A stretch of DNA of 64,000 bases, taken from contig OY829369.1 of NCBI GenBank assembly GCA_963691775.1, positions 2,604,001 through 2,668,000 of the forward strand. The letters are read 5' to 3'. This DNA comes from JAZBPO01 sp963691775 (lineage in GTDB: Bacteria; Pseudomonadota; Gammaproteobacteria; Pseudomonadales; Azotimanducaceae). Positions 8,233-16,785 of the stretch are shown in pieces. The translations under genes were made by a program, and so were the position numbers. The notes beneath the pieces were generated by a model. That model was not told the origin of the DNA. It worked only from the letters and a program-made list of their open reading frames with translations, and made no database searches. Position 1 is the stretch's first letter, and each line of letters begins with the position of its first letter.

Positions 8233-9084
8233 ATGTCCACGCGAATCCTTTCGATGGATGCGCTGTCGCCGGGGCGTGACCTCGATCAGTACATCCATAC
8301 TGTGAACAGCTTCCACATGCTCGACGCTGAGGAAGAACGAGCCCTGGCGCGTCGGCTTCACGATGAGGGCGATCTCGACGCCGCTCGGCAGCTCGTGCTC
8401 TCACACTTGCGCTTTGTCGTTCACCTTGCCCGTTCCTACTCGGGGTATGGCCTCCAGCAAGCGGACCTGATCCAGGAGGGCAATGTCGGCTTGATGAAGG
8501 CCGTGAAGCGCTTCGATCCGGAGTACGGCGTACGTCTGGTGTCCTTCGCCGTCCATTGGATCAAGGCGGAAATGCACGAGTTCATTCTCCGTAACTGGCG
8601 CATCGTCAAGGTCGCGACGACGAAGGCGCAGCGCAAACTGTTCTTCAATCTACGCAGCCAGAAGAAGCGACTCGGTTGGATGACGGCTGATGAGACAAAA
8701 GCCATCGCCGCCGAACTCGGTGTCTCCCCGGAGGAGGTGACGCGTATGGAGGGCCGCCTGTCGGCTCACGATGCCGCCTTCGACGGCGACCCGACCGACG
8801 ATGAGGATGCGGCGACAGCGCCCGTGCAGTTCTTGCGCGCAGAGGGTTCAGACCCGGCCGATCTCGTCGCAGAAGCCGATGCCTCCACGCACCAGCTTGA
8901 ATCCCTTTCCGATGCGCTGTCCGATCTCGATGAGCGCAGCCGAGATATCGTTGCCAGCCGCTGGCTTGCTGATCAGAAGCTGACGCTACATGAGCTCGCA
9001 GACCGCTACGGCGTTTCGGCGGAGCGGATTCGACAGATCGAGGCTGCCGCGATGAAGAAGCTGCGTGGCGTACTCGCCGCGTGA
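8233..9084 (+). CDS. rpoH: RNA polymerase heat-shock sigma factor RpoH (sigma-32)
   Basis: The product is 283 residues, the usual sigma-32 length. Region 2 includes DLIQEGNVGLMKAVKRF and the -10-recognition helix. The RpoH box QRKLFFNLR, diagnostic for sigma-32 and involved in core binding and turnover, follows it. Region 4 ends with LTLHELADRYGVSAERIRQI, the -35 helix-turn-helix. It follows ftsX by 75 nt, and the gap holds a plausible promoter and a dyad. A hairpin lies downstream. Confidence 0.98.
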   Translation: MSTRILSMDALSPGRDLDQYIHTVNSFHMLDAEEERALARRLHDEGDLDAARQLVLSHLRFVVHLARSYSGYGLQQADLIQEGNVGLMKAVKRFDPEYGVRLVSFAVHWIKAEMHEFILRNWRIVKVATTKAQRKLFFNLRSQKKRLGWMTADETKAIAAELGVSPEEVTRMEGRLSAHDAAFDGDPTDDEDAATAPVQFLRAEGSDPADLVAEADASTHQLESLSDALSDLDERSRDIVASRWLADQKLTLHELADRYGVSAERIRQIEAAAMKKLRGVLAA

Positions 9085-9106
9085 CGCGAGCTTGTTCAAG
9101 AACGAT

Positions 9107-9130
9107 CGCCCAGGCTTAAGCGCTTGGGCG
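9107..9130 (+). terminator. Hairpin downstream of rpoH
   Basis: A 9-bp stem, CGCCCAGGC / GCTTGGGCG (one G-T wobble), with a 6-nt loop begins 22 nt after the rpoH stop. There is no clear U-run, so the efficiency of intrinsic termination is uncertain. Confidence 0.5.
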
Positions 9131-9184
9131 ACTGCCACCCCTTCCGTAGAATTCGCGCGCCCGTAGACTCCTGGAGCGGCACCT

Positions 9185-9574
9185 GTGCGCGATCCCCTTC
9201 TCGTCGTAACTGCAGTGTTCGGCGCGCTCGGCGTGGGCCTTGGCGCATTTGGCGCGCATGGGCTCAGGGGCCGACTCGGCGATTCGCTCTCGACCTGGCA
9301 GACCGCCACTGAGTACCACCTTGTCCACGTTGCTGCGCTTCTTGGCGTAGTGGCTCTCGCGCGGATGAGCGGTGACGCTTGGATACTTCGCGTGTCAGGT
9401 TGGGCGTTCGTGGCGGGCGTCTTCGCCTTCTCGGGCAGCCTCTACTGGCTTGCGCTCGGTGGTCCACGTTGGCTGGGTCCAGTAACGCCACTCGGGGGGC
9501 TCGCCTTCATCGTCGGGTGGCTAGCGCTGGCTGCTTACGGGGTGCGTCACGGATCGAATGGAACGATTGGATGA
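9185..9574 (+). CDS. DUF423 family inner-membrane protein
   Basis: The product is 129 residues with about four hydrophobic helices. It starts VFGALGVGLGAFGAHGLRG, the hallmark of DUF423 (E. coli YgdD). The YWLALGG...PVTPLGGLAF region and the conserved polar TATEYHLVH loop also fit the family. The start is GTG 9185, with GGAGCGG 5-11 nt upstream. Function is unknown; proteins of this family are small integral membrane proteins. trmB follows with no terminator and is probably co-transcribed. Confidence 0.9.
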   Translation: MRDPLLVVTAVFGALGVGLGAFGAHGLRGRLGDSLSTWQTATEYHLVHVAALLGVVALARMSGDAWILRVSGWAFVAGVFAFSGSLYWLALGGPRWLGPVTPLGGLAFIVGWLALAAYGVRHGSNGTIG

Positions 9575-9584
9575 AGGTGCGAGC

Positions 9585-10283
9585 GTGACGAAGGACGCTT
9601 CGAATCTGCACCGTCCCGTGCGCACCTTCGTGCGGCGCGCCGGGAGGGCTACGGAGCGCCAGCGTCGTGCCTTGGATGCGCTCTGGCCGCGCTTCGGGAT
9701 TGTGCTTCCGGATATCGTTCCGACCGGATTCTGGGGCAGCTGCTTCTCTGTTCCGGGCCCGCTTACCCTGGAAATCGGTTTCGGCATGGGCACTTCGCTT
9801 GTCGAAATGGCGCGGGCCGAACCGGGGCGACGCTTCGTCGGAACGGAGGTGCATCCACCGGGCGTCGGCGCTCTGCTCGCAGACATCGAGCGGTACGATC
9901 TCGCGAACATCCGGGTCCTTGACCGCGACGTGCTGGAGATTCTCGAGCTCGCGTTCGAGCCGGGCGAGCTTGATCGCGTTCAGATCTTCTTCCCCGACCC
10001 CTGGCACAAGAAGCGTCACCACAAGCGCCGTATGATCCAGGGTCCGTTCGTCGATCGCCTCGCTGCGCGAGTGGCCGACGGAGGCGAGCTGCTCATGGCG
10101 ACCGATTGGGAGCCGTACGCACAGTGGATGCTTGAGGTGATGGAAGCGTCCCCCGCCTGGGAAAACGTCCACGGCCCCGGCGCCTTTGCGCCTAACCCTG
10201 GAGTGCGTATGCCGACGCGATTCGAGGCACGGGGCCTGCGTCGGGGCCACGAGATCTTCGATCTGCGTTATCGACGCATCTGA
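9585..10283 (+). CDS. trmB: tRNA (guanine46-N7)-methyltransferase
   Basis: This SAM-dependent enzyme forms m7G46 in the tRNA variable loop. The family markers are RTFVRRAGR near the N-terminus, the SAM motif LEIGFGMGTSLVEMA, IFFPDPWHKKRHHKRR, and the late MPTRFEARG segment. GTG 9585 (AAGG spaced 8 nt, 10 nt after the DUF423 stop) gives 232 aa. An in-frame ATG at 9558, overlapping the preceding gene, would give 241 aa, and both lengths suit the family. Its stop lies 3 nt from that of the convergent hemW. Confidence 0.95.
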   Translation: MTKDASNLHRPVRTFVRRAGRATERQRRALDALWPRFGIVLPDIVPTGFWGSCFSVPGPLTLEIGFGMGTSLVEMARAEPGRRFVGTEVHPPGVGALLADIERYDLANIRVLDRDVLEILELAFEPGELDRVQIFFPDPWHKKRHHKRRMIQGPFVDRLAARVADGGELLMATDWEPYAQWMLEVMEASPAWENVHGPGAFAPNPGVRMPTRFEARGLRRGHEIFDLRYRRI

Positions 10284-10286
10284 GTC

Positions 10287-11417
10287 TCAGGCGACGAAGC
10301 GCGCGACCAGGCGGTCCAGAAAGCGCGTGCCGAGTGGCGTTGCCGCGAGCCGGTCGGTTTCCATCAGGCCCTCTGCCCGGGCAGCGGCGAGCGGCGCCTC
10401 GATTTGCCCGAAGGGCAGCCCGGTTCGGGCCTCGAATAGCGCTTCCGGCACGCCGCCCGTCAGCCGCAGCACGTTCATCATGAACTCCCCCGGCAGCGCG
10501 TCCGCCTTGACGCTCGCCGCCTGCCGTTTGGGTCCTTCCCTGCCGAGCCAGTCACGCGGGACGCGGGTGCGATGCGTGCGCGTGACGGTACCGTCACGGC
10601 CGGTTAGTTTTCCGTGTGCGCCCGGCCCGACCCCGAGATAGTCACCGAAGCGCCAATAATTGAGGTTATGTCGGCTCTCGCACCCCGGGAGTGCCCACGC
10701 CGAGATCTCGTAGCGCTGGAAGCCCCCCGCGGCGAGCTGCCTGGAGCCGGCTTTCTCGATACCCCCGAGGGTGTCCTCCGCCGGAAGCCGGGGAGGACGT
10801 TTGTGGAAAGCCGTATTCGGCTCGATCGTGAGCTGATACCAGGAAATATGGTCAACTCCGGCGGCCCGGGCGCGCTCGATGTCCTCGAGGGCTGCATGCG
10901 TCGTCTGTCCCGGGAGGCCGTGCATGAGGTCGGCGTTCATGCGCTGAAAGCCGGCGGCGAATGCGATCTCCAGAGCGCGTTGCGCATCGTCGCTGCCGTG
11001 TGTCCGGCCGAGCCTCTCCAGCGCTTTGTCGTTGAAGCTCTGGACACCCAAGGAGAGACGATTCACCCCCGCTTCGAAGTAGCCCCGGAAGCGATCGGCC
11101 TCGACGGTGCCTGGATTCGCTTCCAGCGTGATCTCCGCGTCTGGCGCGAGATCAAAGCGCTCTCGGACCGCCTGGAGCGCACCGGCGATCGTCCTCGGCG
11201 CCAGCAGGCTGGGTGTACCGCCGCCAAAGAAGATGCTGACCAATGGCCGCATCGCGTCAGCTGCTACTTCCAGATCGAGATCCGCGCGCAGTCGCTCGAG
11301 CCATGCCTGCTCCGGCAGGGCGCCGTCGAGTGCGTGTGAGTTGAAATCGCAGTACGGGCACTTGCGCACGCACCAGGGGACGTGGACGTAGAGGGCGAGC
11401 GGAGGAGGCTCGATCAC
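10287..11417 (-). CDS. hemW: Heme chaperone HemW (radical SAM)
   Basis: The product is 376 residues. It has the HemW-type radical SAM cluster C-x3-C-x2-C at Cys16, Cys20 and Cys23 (WCVRKCPYC), with the family-typical following F-N-S-H. Later come IFFGGGTPSLL and the ANPGT segment, then a C-terminal HemN-like domain. HemW was long annotated as coproporphyrinogen oxidase but is a heme-binding chaperone for respiratory enzymes. It overlaps rdgB by 4 nt at its start, at the promoter-distal end of the yggS-to-hemW operon. Confidence 0.95.
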   Translation of the reverse strand: MIEPPPLALYVHVPWCVRKCPYCDFNSHALDGALPEQAWLERLRADLDLEVAADAMRPLVSIFFGGGTPSLLAPRTIAGALQAVRERFDLAPDAEITLEANPGTVEADRFRGYFEAGVNRLSLGVQSFNDKALERLGRTHGSDDAQRALEIAFAAGFQRMNADLMHGLPGQTTHAALEDIERARAAGVDHISWYQLTIEPNTAFHKRPPRLPAEDTLGGIEKAGSRQLAAGGFQRYEISAWALPGCESRHNLNYWRFGDYLGVGPGAHGKLTGRDGTVTRTHRTRVPRDWLGREGPKRQAASVKADALPGEFMMNVLRLTGGVPEALFEARTGLPFGQIEAPLAAARAEGLMETDRLAATPLGTRFLDRLVARFVA

Positions 11418-12010
11418 TGCGCGGCGAGAACAGCGAGTAGCGGCGCCAGCGCCCGCACTGCACGGCCGCGATGGGAGATCGCGCTCTTCTCTTCGCGGGA
11501 GAGCTCTGCGGCTGCCTTGCCGCTGGACGGGTCCAGGAACAGTGGGTCGTAGCCGAAGCCGCCGGCGCCTCGGGGCGCATGCCCAATCGATCCCCTCCAG
11601 CGTCCTTCCGCAATAAGCGGCAGGGGGTCCGCTGCGTGGCGCAGGAGCACGAGCACGCAGCAGAAATAGGCGCTGCGATCGCGCGTGCCGGCGAGCCGTT
11701 CGAGGAGCAGGGCGTTGTTCGCCGCATCGTCGCCGTGCGCTCCGGCGAAGCGCGCCGAGTGCACCCCGGGTGCGCCGTCGAGTGCAGTGACGCAGAGACC
11801 CGAATCATCCGCCAGCGCTGCGCGGCCCGTTGCGCTGGCGACGTGGCGGGCCTTTGAAAGCGCGTTCTCAACGAAGGTCGGCGCGTCTTCGGGCCCTGGC
11901 CCGATACCGAACTCGTCCTGCGGGCGCAGGGTGAGGCCATGGTCGGCAAAGAGCGGCAACAGTTCCGCGTGCTTGCCGCGATTGCCGCTCGCGAGAACGA
12001 TTTCGGTCAC
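11414..12010 (-). CDS. rdgB: dITP/XTP pyrophosphatase (RdgB/HAM1)
   Basis: This enzyme hydrolyses dITP, ITP and XTP, keeping deaminated purines out of nucleic acids. The product is 198 residues with the signature LASGNRGKHAEL at the N-terminus, E-N-A-L-x-K-A-R, the metal-binding ADDSGLCV, and GFGYDPLFL. It sits between DUF4426 (4-nt overlap) and hemW (4-nt overlap), the same order as in Pseudomonas. Confidence 0.97.
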   Translation of the reverse strand: MTEIVLASGNRGKHAELLPLFADHGLTLRPQDEFGIGPGPEDAPTFVENALSKARHVASATGRAALADDSGLCVTALDGAPGVHSARFAGAHGDDAANNALLLERLAGTRDRSAYFCCVLVLLRHAADPLPLIAEGRWRGSIGHAPRGAGGFGYDPLFLDPSSGKAAAELSREEKSAISHRGRAVRALAPLLAVLAAQ

Positions 12011-12453
12011 TGCTTCCAGAGCTCCTTCTGGAATTCCATCGGGTAAGTACGATTCGTTTCCGTGTCGGTCACCTGCAGTCGGAATCGCAGCGTCTCGCGA
12101 TCGGAAAAGCGGGTCGTGAGAATGTAGTAGACCGCGCCAGGTTCCTCGACCAGAAGGAAATCCAGGGGTCGCGTCTGACCGATAAGATTCGCGACCTCGC
12201 CTTCGAGCTCGAGCGTAACGGCAGAGGTCGTTCCATCTTTCCTTCGGCGGCGGCCTGCCACGTTCACATAGGCAATGGTCTCTCCACGCTTCAATCCGTA
12301 GCGCTCAGACATGGCGGCCGAGATCGACGTTGAGTTGAACACGTTGTAGTGCACCTCGAGATCACCGAAGCGCTCGAACTGATCGCCGTGTGCGGCGCCC
12401 GCGGAAAGGAAGAGGAGCAGGCTCACCAGGGCAGATAGAGGGCGTAAGTGCAT
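12007..12453 (-). CDS. DUF4426 family periplasmic protein
   Basis: The product is 148 residues. A signal peptide (LSALVSLLLFLSAGAAHG) is followed by a beta-rich domain starting FGDLEVHYNVFNST, which matches DUF4426. This family is typically encoded between metW and rdgB. The ATG at 12453 overlaps the metW stop by one base (TAATG). Its function is unknown; secretion to the periplasm is inferred from the signal sequence. Confidence 0.88.
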   Translation of the reverse strand: MHLRPLSALVSLLLFLSAGAAHGDQFERFGDLEVHYNVFNSTSISAAMSERYGLKRGETIAYVNVAGRRRRKDGTTSAVTLELEGEVANLIGQTRPLDFLLVEEPGAVYYILTTRFSDRETLRFRLQVTDTETNRTYPMEFQKELWKQ

Positions 12454-13073
12454 TAGAGTCGGTCCCGTCCGAGCCCGTATATCGCGATGGTACCGAAGAG
12501 GTTCGGCAGCGCGTCTAGCAGCGGCCTGCTTCGATAGTCCTGATCTACGACCGTGCGCGCGTTGATGCGTATGCCCGTATCCGAACACAGGGTTTCGAAG
12601 TCATCGAAGGTGCATAGGTGGATGTTCGGGGTGTCATACCAGGCGTGCGGTAGTGCGTCGTTCATCGGCATGCGGCCGCGCAAAGCGAGCTGCGCGCGAA
12701 TACGCCAGTGAGCGAAGTTTGGAAACGTCACGATGCCCCTGGGCGCGATCCGCAGCATTTCCTCAAGCACGCGGTCAGGCCGGCGCACGGCCTGCAGCGT
12801 TTCCGTCATGACGACGACGTCGAACCCGCCTGTTTCGAAGGCAGACAGATCGTCGTCAAGGTTCTGCTCGAGCACGTTCACGCCGCGTTCGATGCAGGTA
12901 CTTATGTTGTGTGGATCGATCTCGAGTCCATATCCGTTCACGCCCTTGTGCGCCGCAAGCCAGGCGAGCAGCGCTCCGGTGCCGCAGCCGAGATCGAGAA
13001 CGCGTGCGCCTGGTTCGATCATGTCAGCGATCAGCGCGAGATCGGGGCGCTCCTCAAGGTGCACGGGGGTCAC
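12453..13073 (-). CDS. metW: Methionine biosynthesis protein MetW
   Basis: This SAM-methyltransferase-fold protein pairs with MetX. The product is 206 residues with motif I RVLDLGCGTGALLAWL, then GYGLEID and VVMTETLQAVRRPDRVLEEMLR, the usual MetW pattern, and a conserved FPNFAHW. It starts inside the last codons of metX (4-nt overlap). In several proteobacteria MetW is needed for MetX activity rather than acting as a conventional methyltransferase; that is literature knowledge, not something shown here. Confidence 0.95.
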   Translation of the reverse strand: MTPVHLEERPDLALIADMIEPGARVLDLGCGTGALLAWLAAHKGVNGYGLEIDPHNISTCIERGVNVLEQNLDDDLSAFETGGFDVVVMTETLQAVRRPDRVLEEMLRIAPRGIVTFPNFAHWRIRAQLALRGRMPMNDALPHAWYDTPNIHLCTFDDFETLCSDTGIRINARTVVDQDYRSRPLLDALPNLFGTIAIYGLGRDRL

Positions 13074-14218
13074 GCCTCAGTCTCCCGCGCGATGCGGTCC
13101 ATGTAGGCCGCGAAGACCTCAAGGTAGCGCGGAATCGGGAGCAGGAAGGCATCGTGCCCGTGTGGCGCGTCGATATCGGTGTGCGAAACGTTGCGGCCAG
13201 CTCTGACAAGGGCGCGAACGAGTTCCCGAGAGCGGGCGGAGGAAAAGCGCCAGTCAGTGGTGAACGAAATGACCATGAAATCAGCGCTCGCCTGCCGCAG
13301 CGCTGCGACAAGGTCGTCGTCGTGCTCACGAGAGGGATCGAAGTAGTCAAGCGCCCTAGTCATAAGCAGGTATGTGTTCGCGTCGAAGCGCTTGGAGAAG
13401 GAGCGACCCTGGTACTCGAGATAGCTCTCGACCTGGAACTGGACGTCGCGACCCAGGGACAGGTCCCCGGACTTTACCTCGCGGCCGAATTTCTCGCGCA
13501 GGCCGTCGTCCGACTGGTAGGTGACGTGGCCGACCATCCTCGCGAGGCGCAGGCCGTCCACGGGGACATCAGTTCCGTCCACGTAGCGTCCTTCGGCGAA
13601 TGCGGGATCGGACAGGATCGCCTGACGCGCGATCTCGTTGAACGCGATGTTCTGCGCGGACAGGCGCGGCGCTGCGGCGATGGCAACCACGTGACGTACG
13701 CGATCCGCGAAATCGACGGACCACTGGATGGCCTGCATGCCGCCGAGACTGCCGCCGACAACGGCCGCCCAGCGTGCGATGCCCAGATGATCTGCAAGGG
13801 CTGCCTGGCTTCGTACCCAGTCACGCACAGTGACCACGGGGAACGCACTGCCGAAAGCACGGCCCGAGCGAGGATCTATCGACAGCGGACCGGTGCTGCC
13901 GTGGCAGCCGCCGAGATTGTTCGAGGCAACGACGAAGAAGCGATTCGTGTCGATCGGTTTCCCGGGCCCTATGCAGCTGTCCCACCAGCCTGGCTTCGAG
14001 TCGTTCTCGCTGTGGAAGCCCGCGGCGTGGTGATGGCCCGAGAGCGCGTGGCATATGAGCACGGCATTCGATGCGTTCGCGTTTAGCGTGCCGTAGGTCT
14101 CGTACATGAGCTCATAGCGGTGAAGCGTCTCACCGCTCGCGAGCGTGAAGGGTGCGCCCTGCACGAAGCTCTGCGCCTCGACGAGGCCGATGGAATCCGT
14201 TGGGAAAGGCGCTGCCAT
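13070..14218 (-). CDS. metX: Homoserine O-acyltransferase MetX
   Basis: This alpha/beta-hydrolase-fold enzyme acylates homoserine for methionine synthesis. The product is 382 residues. The nucleophile elbow is GGSLGGMQA, and the conserved HALSG and GWWD...GPGKPIDT segments precede it. The late DGHDAFLL-type stretch (here APHGHDAFLL) supplies Asp/His of the triad. Pairing with metW suggests the succinyl-CoA-using form (MetXS) common in gammaproteobacteria, but acyl specificity cannot be proven from my reading. The start ATG 14218 has a weak GGAACGA upstream. Confidence 0.93.
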   Translation of the reverse strand: MAAPFPTDSIGLVEAQSFVQGAPFTLASGETLHRYELMYETYGTLNANASNAVLICHALSGHHHAAGFHSENDSKPGWWDSCIGPGKPIDTNRFFVVASNNLGGCHGSTGPLSIDPRSGRAFGSAFPVVTVRDWVRSQAALADHLGIARWAAVVGGSLGGMQAIQWSVDFADRVRHVVAIAAAPRLSAQNIAFNEIARQAILSDPAFAEGRYVDGTDVPVDGLRLARMVGHVTYQSDDGLREKFGREVKSGDLSLGRDVQFQVESYLEYQGRSFSKRFDANTYLLMTRALDYFDPSREHDDDLVAALRQASADFMVISFTTDWRFSSARSRELVRALVRAGRNVSHTDIDAPHGHDAFLLPIPRYLEVFAAYMDRIARETEA

Positions 14219-14330
14219 GCGATCGTTCCGCTTTCGAGCGGCTCGGCCCGCAGGGAACGGATCGGGGTCGAGCAAGGGCGCGGAGTCTACTTGTCGCCCT
14301 CGTCGCCGCGCAATGCGGTGCTGTTGGTCG

Positions 14331-14903
14331 TTAGCCGAGGGCGGAGGGCGAAATACCAAGCTCTATGGCGATCCCCGGGATCAGGTACTCGCGCACCATG
14401 ACCAGAAGCAAGAAGGCGACCATCACCGAGAAATCAAGCCCGCCCATGGGCGGAATTATGCGACGCAGCGGCCCGAGGAGGGGCTCGGTTATCTGATACA
14501 GCAGGTCCGAGCCGGGATGGCGGCTCCCGGGGGCCACCCAGGAAATGATGACGATGATCACCATCGCCCAGAAAAAGAGGTCGAGTACGAGCATGAGCAA
14601 TCGGAAGGTTGCGAGCACGAAAGCCGTCGCAGGCTGGATGCCAGAGAAGAGCAAGAAGATGAGTGCGAACTGGAACAGCACGGCGATCAGCAGAGAGGCC
14701 ACGTCCAGCCCGCCAATGGGGGGGACGATCTTGCGGGCCGGCTTCAGGAGCGGATCGGTCAGTCGCACGATCGCCTGAGTGATCGGATTGTAGAAGTCTG
14801 CGCGCACTGCCTGGAGCACGAAGCGGAGCAAGAACGCAAAGGTTCCCAGCGTGACGATCGCCTGGACTAGAAAGAGTCCGGCGCCGGAGATGGCCTGGTT
14901 CAT
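14331..14903 (-). CDS. yggT: YggT family membrane protein
   Basis: The product is 190 residues and contains two YggT repeats. Each has paired transmembrane helices and a conserved loop: TDPLLKPARKIVPPIGGLD, then ITEPLLGPLRRIIPPMGGLD. YggT proteins are implicated in osmotic or cation stress and membrane organisation; the precise role is unknown. It lies 46 nt downstream of proC in the yggS-proC-yggT arrangement. The ATG at 14903 gives an N-terminus directly before the first helix. Confidence 0.93.
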   Translation of the reverse strand: MNQAISGAGLFLVQAIVTLGTFAFLLRFVLQAVRADFYNPITQAIVRLTDPLLKPARKIVPPIGGLDVASLLIAVLFQFALIFLLFSGIQPATAFVLATFRLLMLVLDLFFWAMVIIVIISWVAPGSRHPGSDLLYQITEPLLGPLRRIIPPMGGLDFSVMVAFLLLVMVREYLIPGIAIELGISPSALG

Positions 14904-14949
14904 GGTGCGTTCATCAACCTCGCAGGGTTTCGCTGAGTGGGTATGCGCT

Positions 14950-15777
14950 TCAAGTGTCGAGCGCTCTGGCGAGTTCGCCCGCCCGCGCGACAGCGTCGCC
15001 CATGGCGCGGGCGACGAGTGCACCGACTTCGCCGGCCTCGAACGCGTTCACGGCTGCTTCTGTCGTGCCCCCCGGTGAAGTTACCTGGCGGCGGAGTTCG
15101 GAAGGTGAAGTGCCGGACTCTGTGGCCATTCGTGCAGCGCCGAGAGCAGTCTGCAGGACAAGGGCTCGCGCCGTCGACTCCGTCAGGCCCAGGTCAACCC
15201 CCGCAGCGACCATCTTCTCCATGAGGAGGAAGAAGTAGGCTGGGCCACTTCCGGAGACCGCGATCACGGCGTCGATCAGCCCCTCCCGATCTACCCAGGT
15301 GACCGTACCGACCGCGGTCATGACCAGCTCGGCAAGCCCGCGGCCCCGGGAATCGACCCGGTCCGTCGCGAAAAGTCCGGCTGCGCCCGCGCCGAGGAGG
15401 GCGGGCGTATTTGGCATGCAGCGCACGATGGGTACGGGACCAAGCCAGTTCTCGAGCATTGCGCACTCGATCCCGGCCGCAATTGACATGACGACTGCAT
15501 TCGAGGCCTGAAGTGTTTCAGCGAGTGGTCGGACGACGTCCTGCATAACTTGCGGCTTGACCGCGAGCAGAACGAGATCGGCCTGCTCGACGACAGCGAT
15601 GTTGTCGCCCGGGAACCGAATTGCGCCGAGCTCAGAGAGGCGCGTGCGTGCTTCTGCGTTCGGTTCACCGACCGCTATGGCATCCGCTGGATGGCCAGAT
15701 TCGATCAGGCCGCCGATGATGGAGCGGGCCATGTTGCCACCGCCTATGAAGGCAATGCGGGGCGTGGAGGCTGTCAC
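14950..15777 (-). CDS. proC: Pyrroline-5-carboxylate reductase
   Basis: This enzyme catalyses the final step of proline synthesis, NAD(P)H-dependent reduction of P5C. The product is 275 residues. The Rossmann start is IAFIGGGNMARSIIGGL, followed by LAVKPQ, RCMPNTPALLGAG and the C-terminal signature QTALGAARM...LRRQVTSPGGTT. The start GTG 15777 overlaps the yggS stop by 4 nt (GTGA), so translation is coupled. Confidence 0.97.
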   Translation of the reverse strand: MTASTPRIAFIGGGNMARSIIGGLIESGHPADAIAVGEPNAEARTRLSELGAIRFPGDNIAVVEQADLVLLAVKPQVMQDVVRPLAETLQASNAVVMSIAAGIECAMLENWLGPVPIVRCMPNTPALLGAGAAGLFATDRVDSRGRGLAELVMTAVGTVTWVDREGLIDAVIAVSGSGPAYFFLLMEKMVAAGVDLGLTESTARALVLQTALGAARMATESGTSPSELRRQVTSPGGTTEAAVNAFEAGEVGALVARAMGDAVARAGELARALDT

Positions 15778-16520
15778 TTGGCGTTCTCCTGTGGTCGTTG
15801 TCTCGGGCCGAATAGCGCCGAGCCGATGCGGACATGGGTCGCGCCTGCGGCAATGGCGGCTTCCAGATCTGCGCTCATGCCCATCGACAGGACGTTCAGG
15901 CGGTCAGACTCTGCTGCTGGCAGCGTCGCGCGCAGGGCGCCCAGAAGTGCGGAGAGGCGGCGAAATACGGCGACCTGCTCGGACGGTGCAGAGCGTGGTG
16001 CTGGTAAGGCCATGAGGCCGCGCAGGCGCAGGGCCGACAGGGATCGGACTTCGCGCGCCAGCTCGGGGAGTGCGTCCGGCGCCACGCCTGCCTTCGTTGC
16101 TTCACCGTCGAGATTGACCTGGATGCAGACATTCAGTGGACCGCGGGCGGGGGGGCGCGCTTCGGCAAGGCGCTGCGCGATCTTGGCGCGATCGACCGTG
16201 TGGACGAAGTCGAATCGCTCCGCAACGGCGCGCGCCTTGCGCGATTGGATGGCGCCGATGAAGTGCCAGGCGATGTCGAGGTCGGTCAGCGTGTCCTGCT
16301 TCTCCATGGCTTCCTGGAGATAGTTCTCGCCGATGATCATGGCCCCGGCGTGGACCGCGGCCCGGACGGCATCTGGGCCGAACGTCTTGGCTACGGCCAC
16401 CAATTGAACGCTGGAGGGGTCACGATCCGCGGCGCGAGCGGCTGCCTCGATGCGGGCATGTATGGTCGCCACGCGTTCGGCGACGGTTGTCGTCGGGCTC
16501 TGTGAATCTGGCGTGCTCAC
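15774..16520 (-). CDS. yggS: PLP homeostasis protein YggS (PLPBP)
   Basis: This is a TIM-barrel pyridoxal-phosphate-binding protein without enzymatic activity that maintains PLP pools. The product is 248 residues with the PLP lysine at K45 (VAVAKTF). The markers GENYLQEA, WHFIGAIQSRKA, VNLDGEATKAG and SMGMSADLEAAI are all present. It starts at GTG 16520 and is the first gene of the long minus-strand operon running to hemW. The divergent neighbour is pilT. Confidence 0.96.
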   Translation of the reverse strand: MSTPDSQSPTTTVAERVATIHARIEAAARAADRDPSSVQLVAVAKTFGPDAVRAAVHAGAMIIGENYLQEAMEKQDTLTDLDIAWHFIGAIQSRKARAVAERFDFVHTVDRAKIAQRLAEARPPARGPLNVCIQVNLDGEATKAGVAPDALPELAREVRSLSALRLRGLMALPAPRSAPSEQVAVFRRLSALLGALRATLPAAESDRLNVLSMGMSADLEAAIAAGATHVRIGSALFGPRQRPQENAK

Positions 16521-16785
16521 GTGATGAGGCGGGCTCGAAGGTCGCGGCGGGAGCCGCAGTCTACGCTAGCTCAAGGGCGTACGACCCCTGGTGCAGTGGT
16601 AGCGCGTGGGAGCCGGTTCTATGATGCGGCAGCGGCGTTGCGCGCCAGGAAGGCGAGGTCGCTGCAGGCTGTCGATCTGCGAGCGTCTTGTGAGCGTCAC
16701 CGCATGATGCCGAGAGGGTTGCAAGTGGGCTCCGACGGCGCCCGCCGCCTGCGACATCGCGCAAAAAATCCTAAGAGAGGGGCTC
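16521..16785. other. Divergent intergenic region yggS/pilT
   Basis: This 265-nt region must hold promoters for both the yggS operon (minus) and pilTU (plus). GAGGGGCTC directly precedes the pilT ATG. I see no convincing promoter hexamers, tRNA or repeat. A tRNA-D-arm-like stretch near 16590 does not fold into a tRNA. Confidence 0.4.

Noticed and set aside
16585..16640. tRNA-like segment with GGTGCAGTGGTAGCGCG (D-arm-like) followed by GGTTCTA
   Set aside because: The spacing between the D-arm-like and T-arm-like parts is far too short, there is no acceptor stem or anticodon arm, and the T-loop consensus is incomplete.
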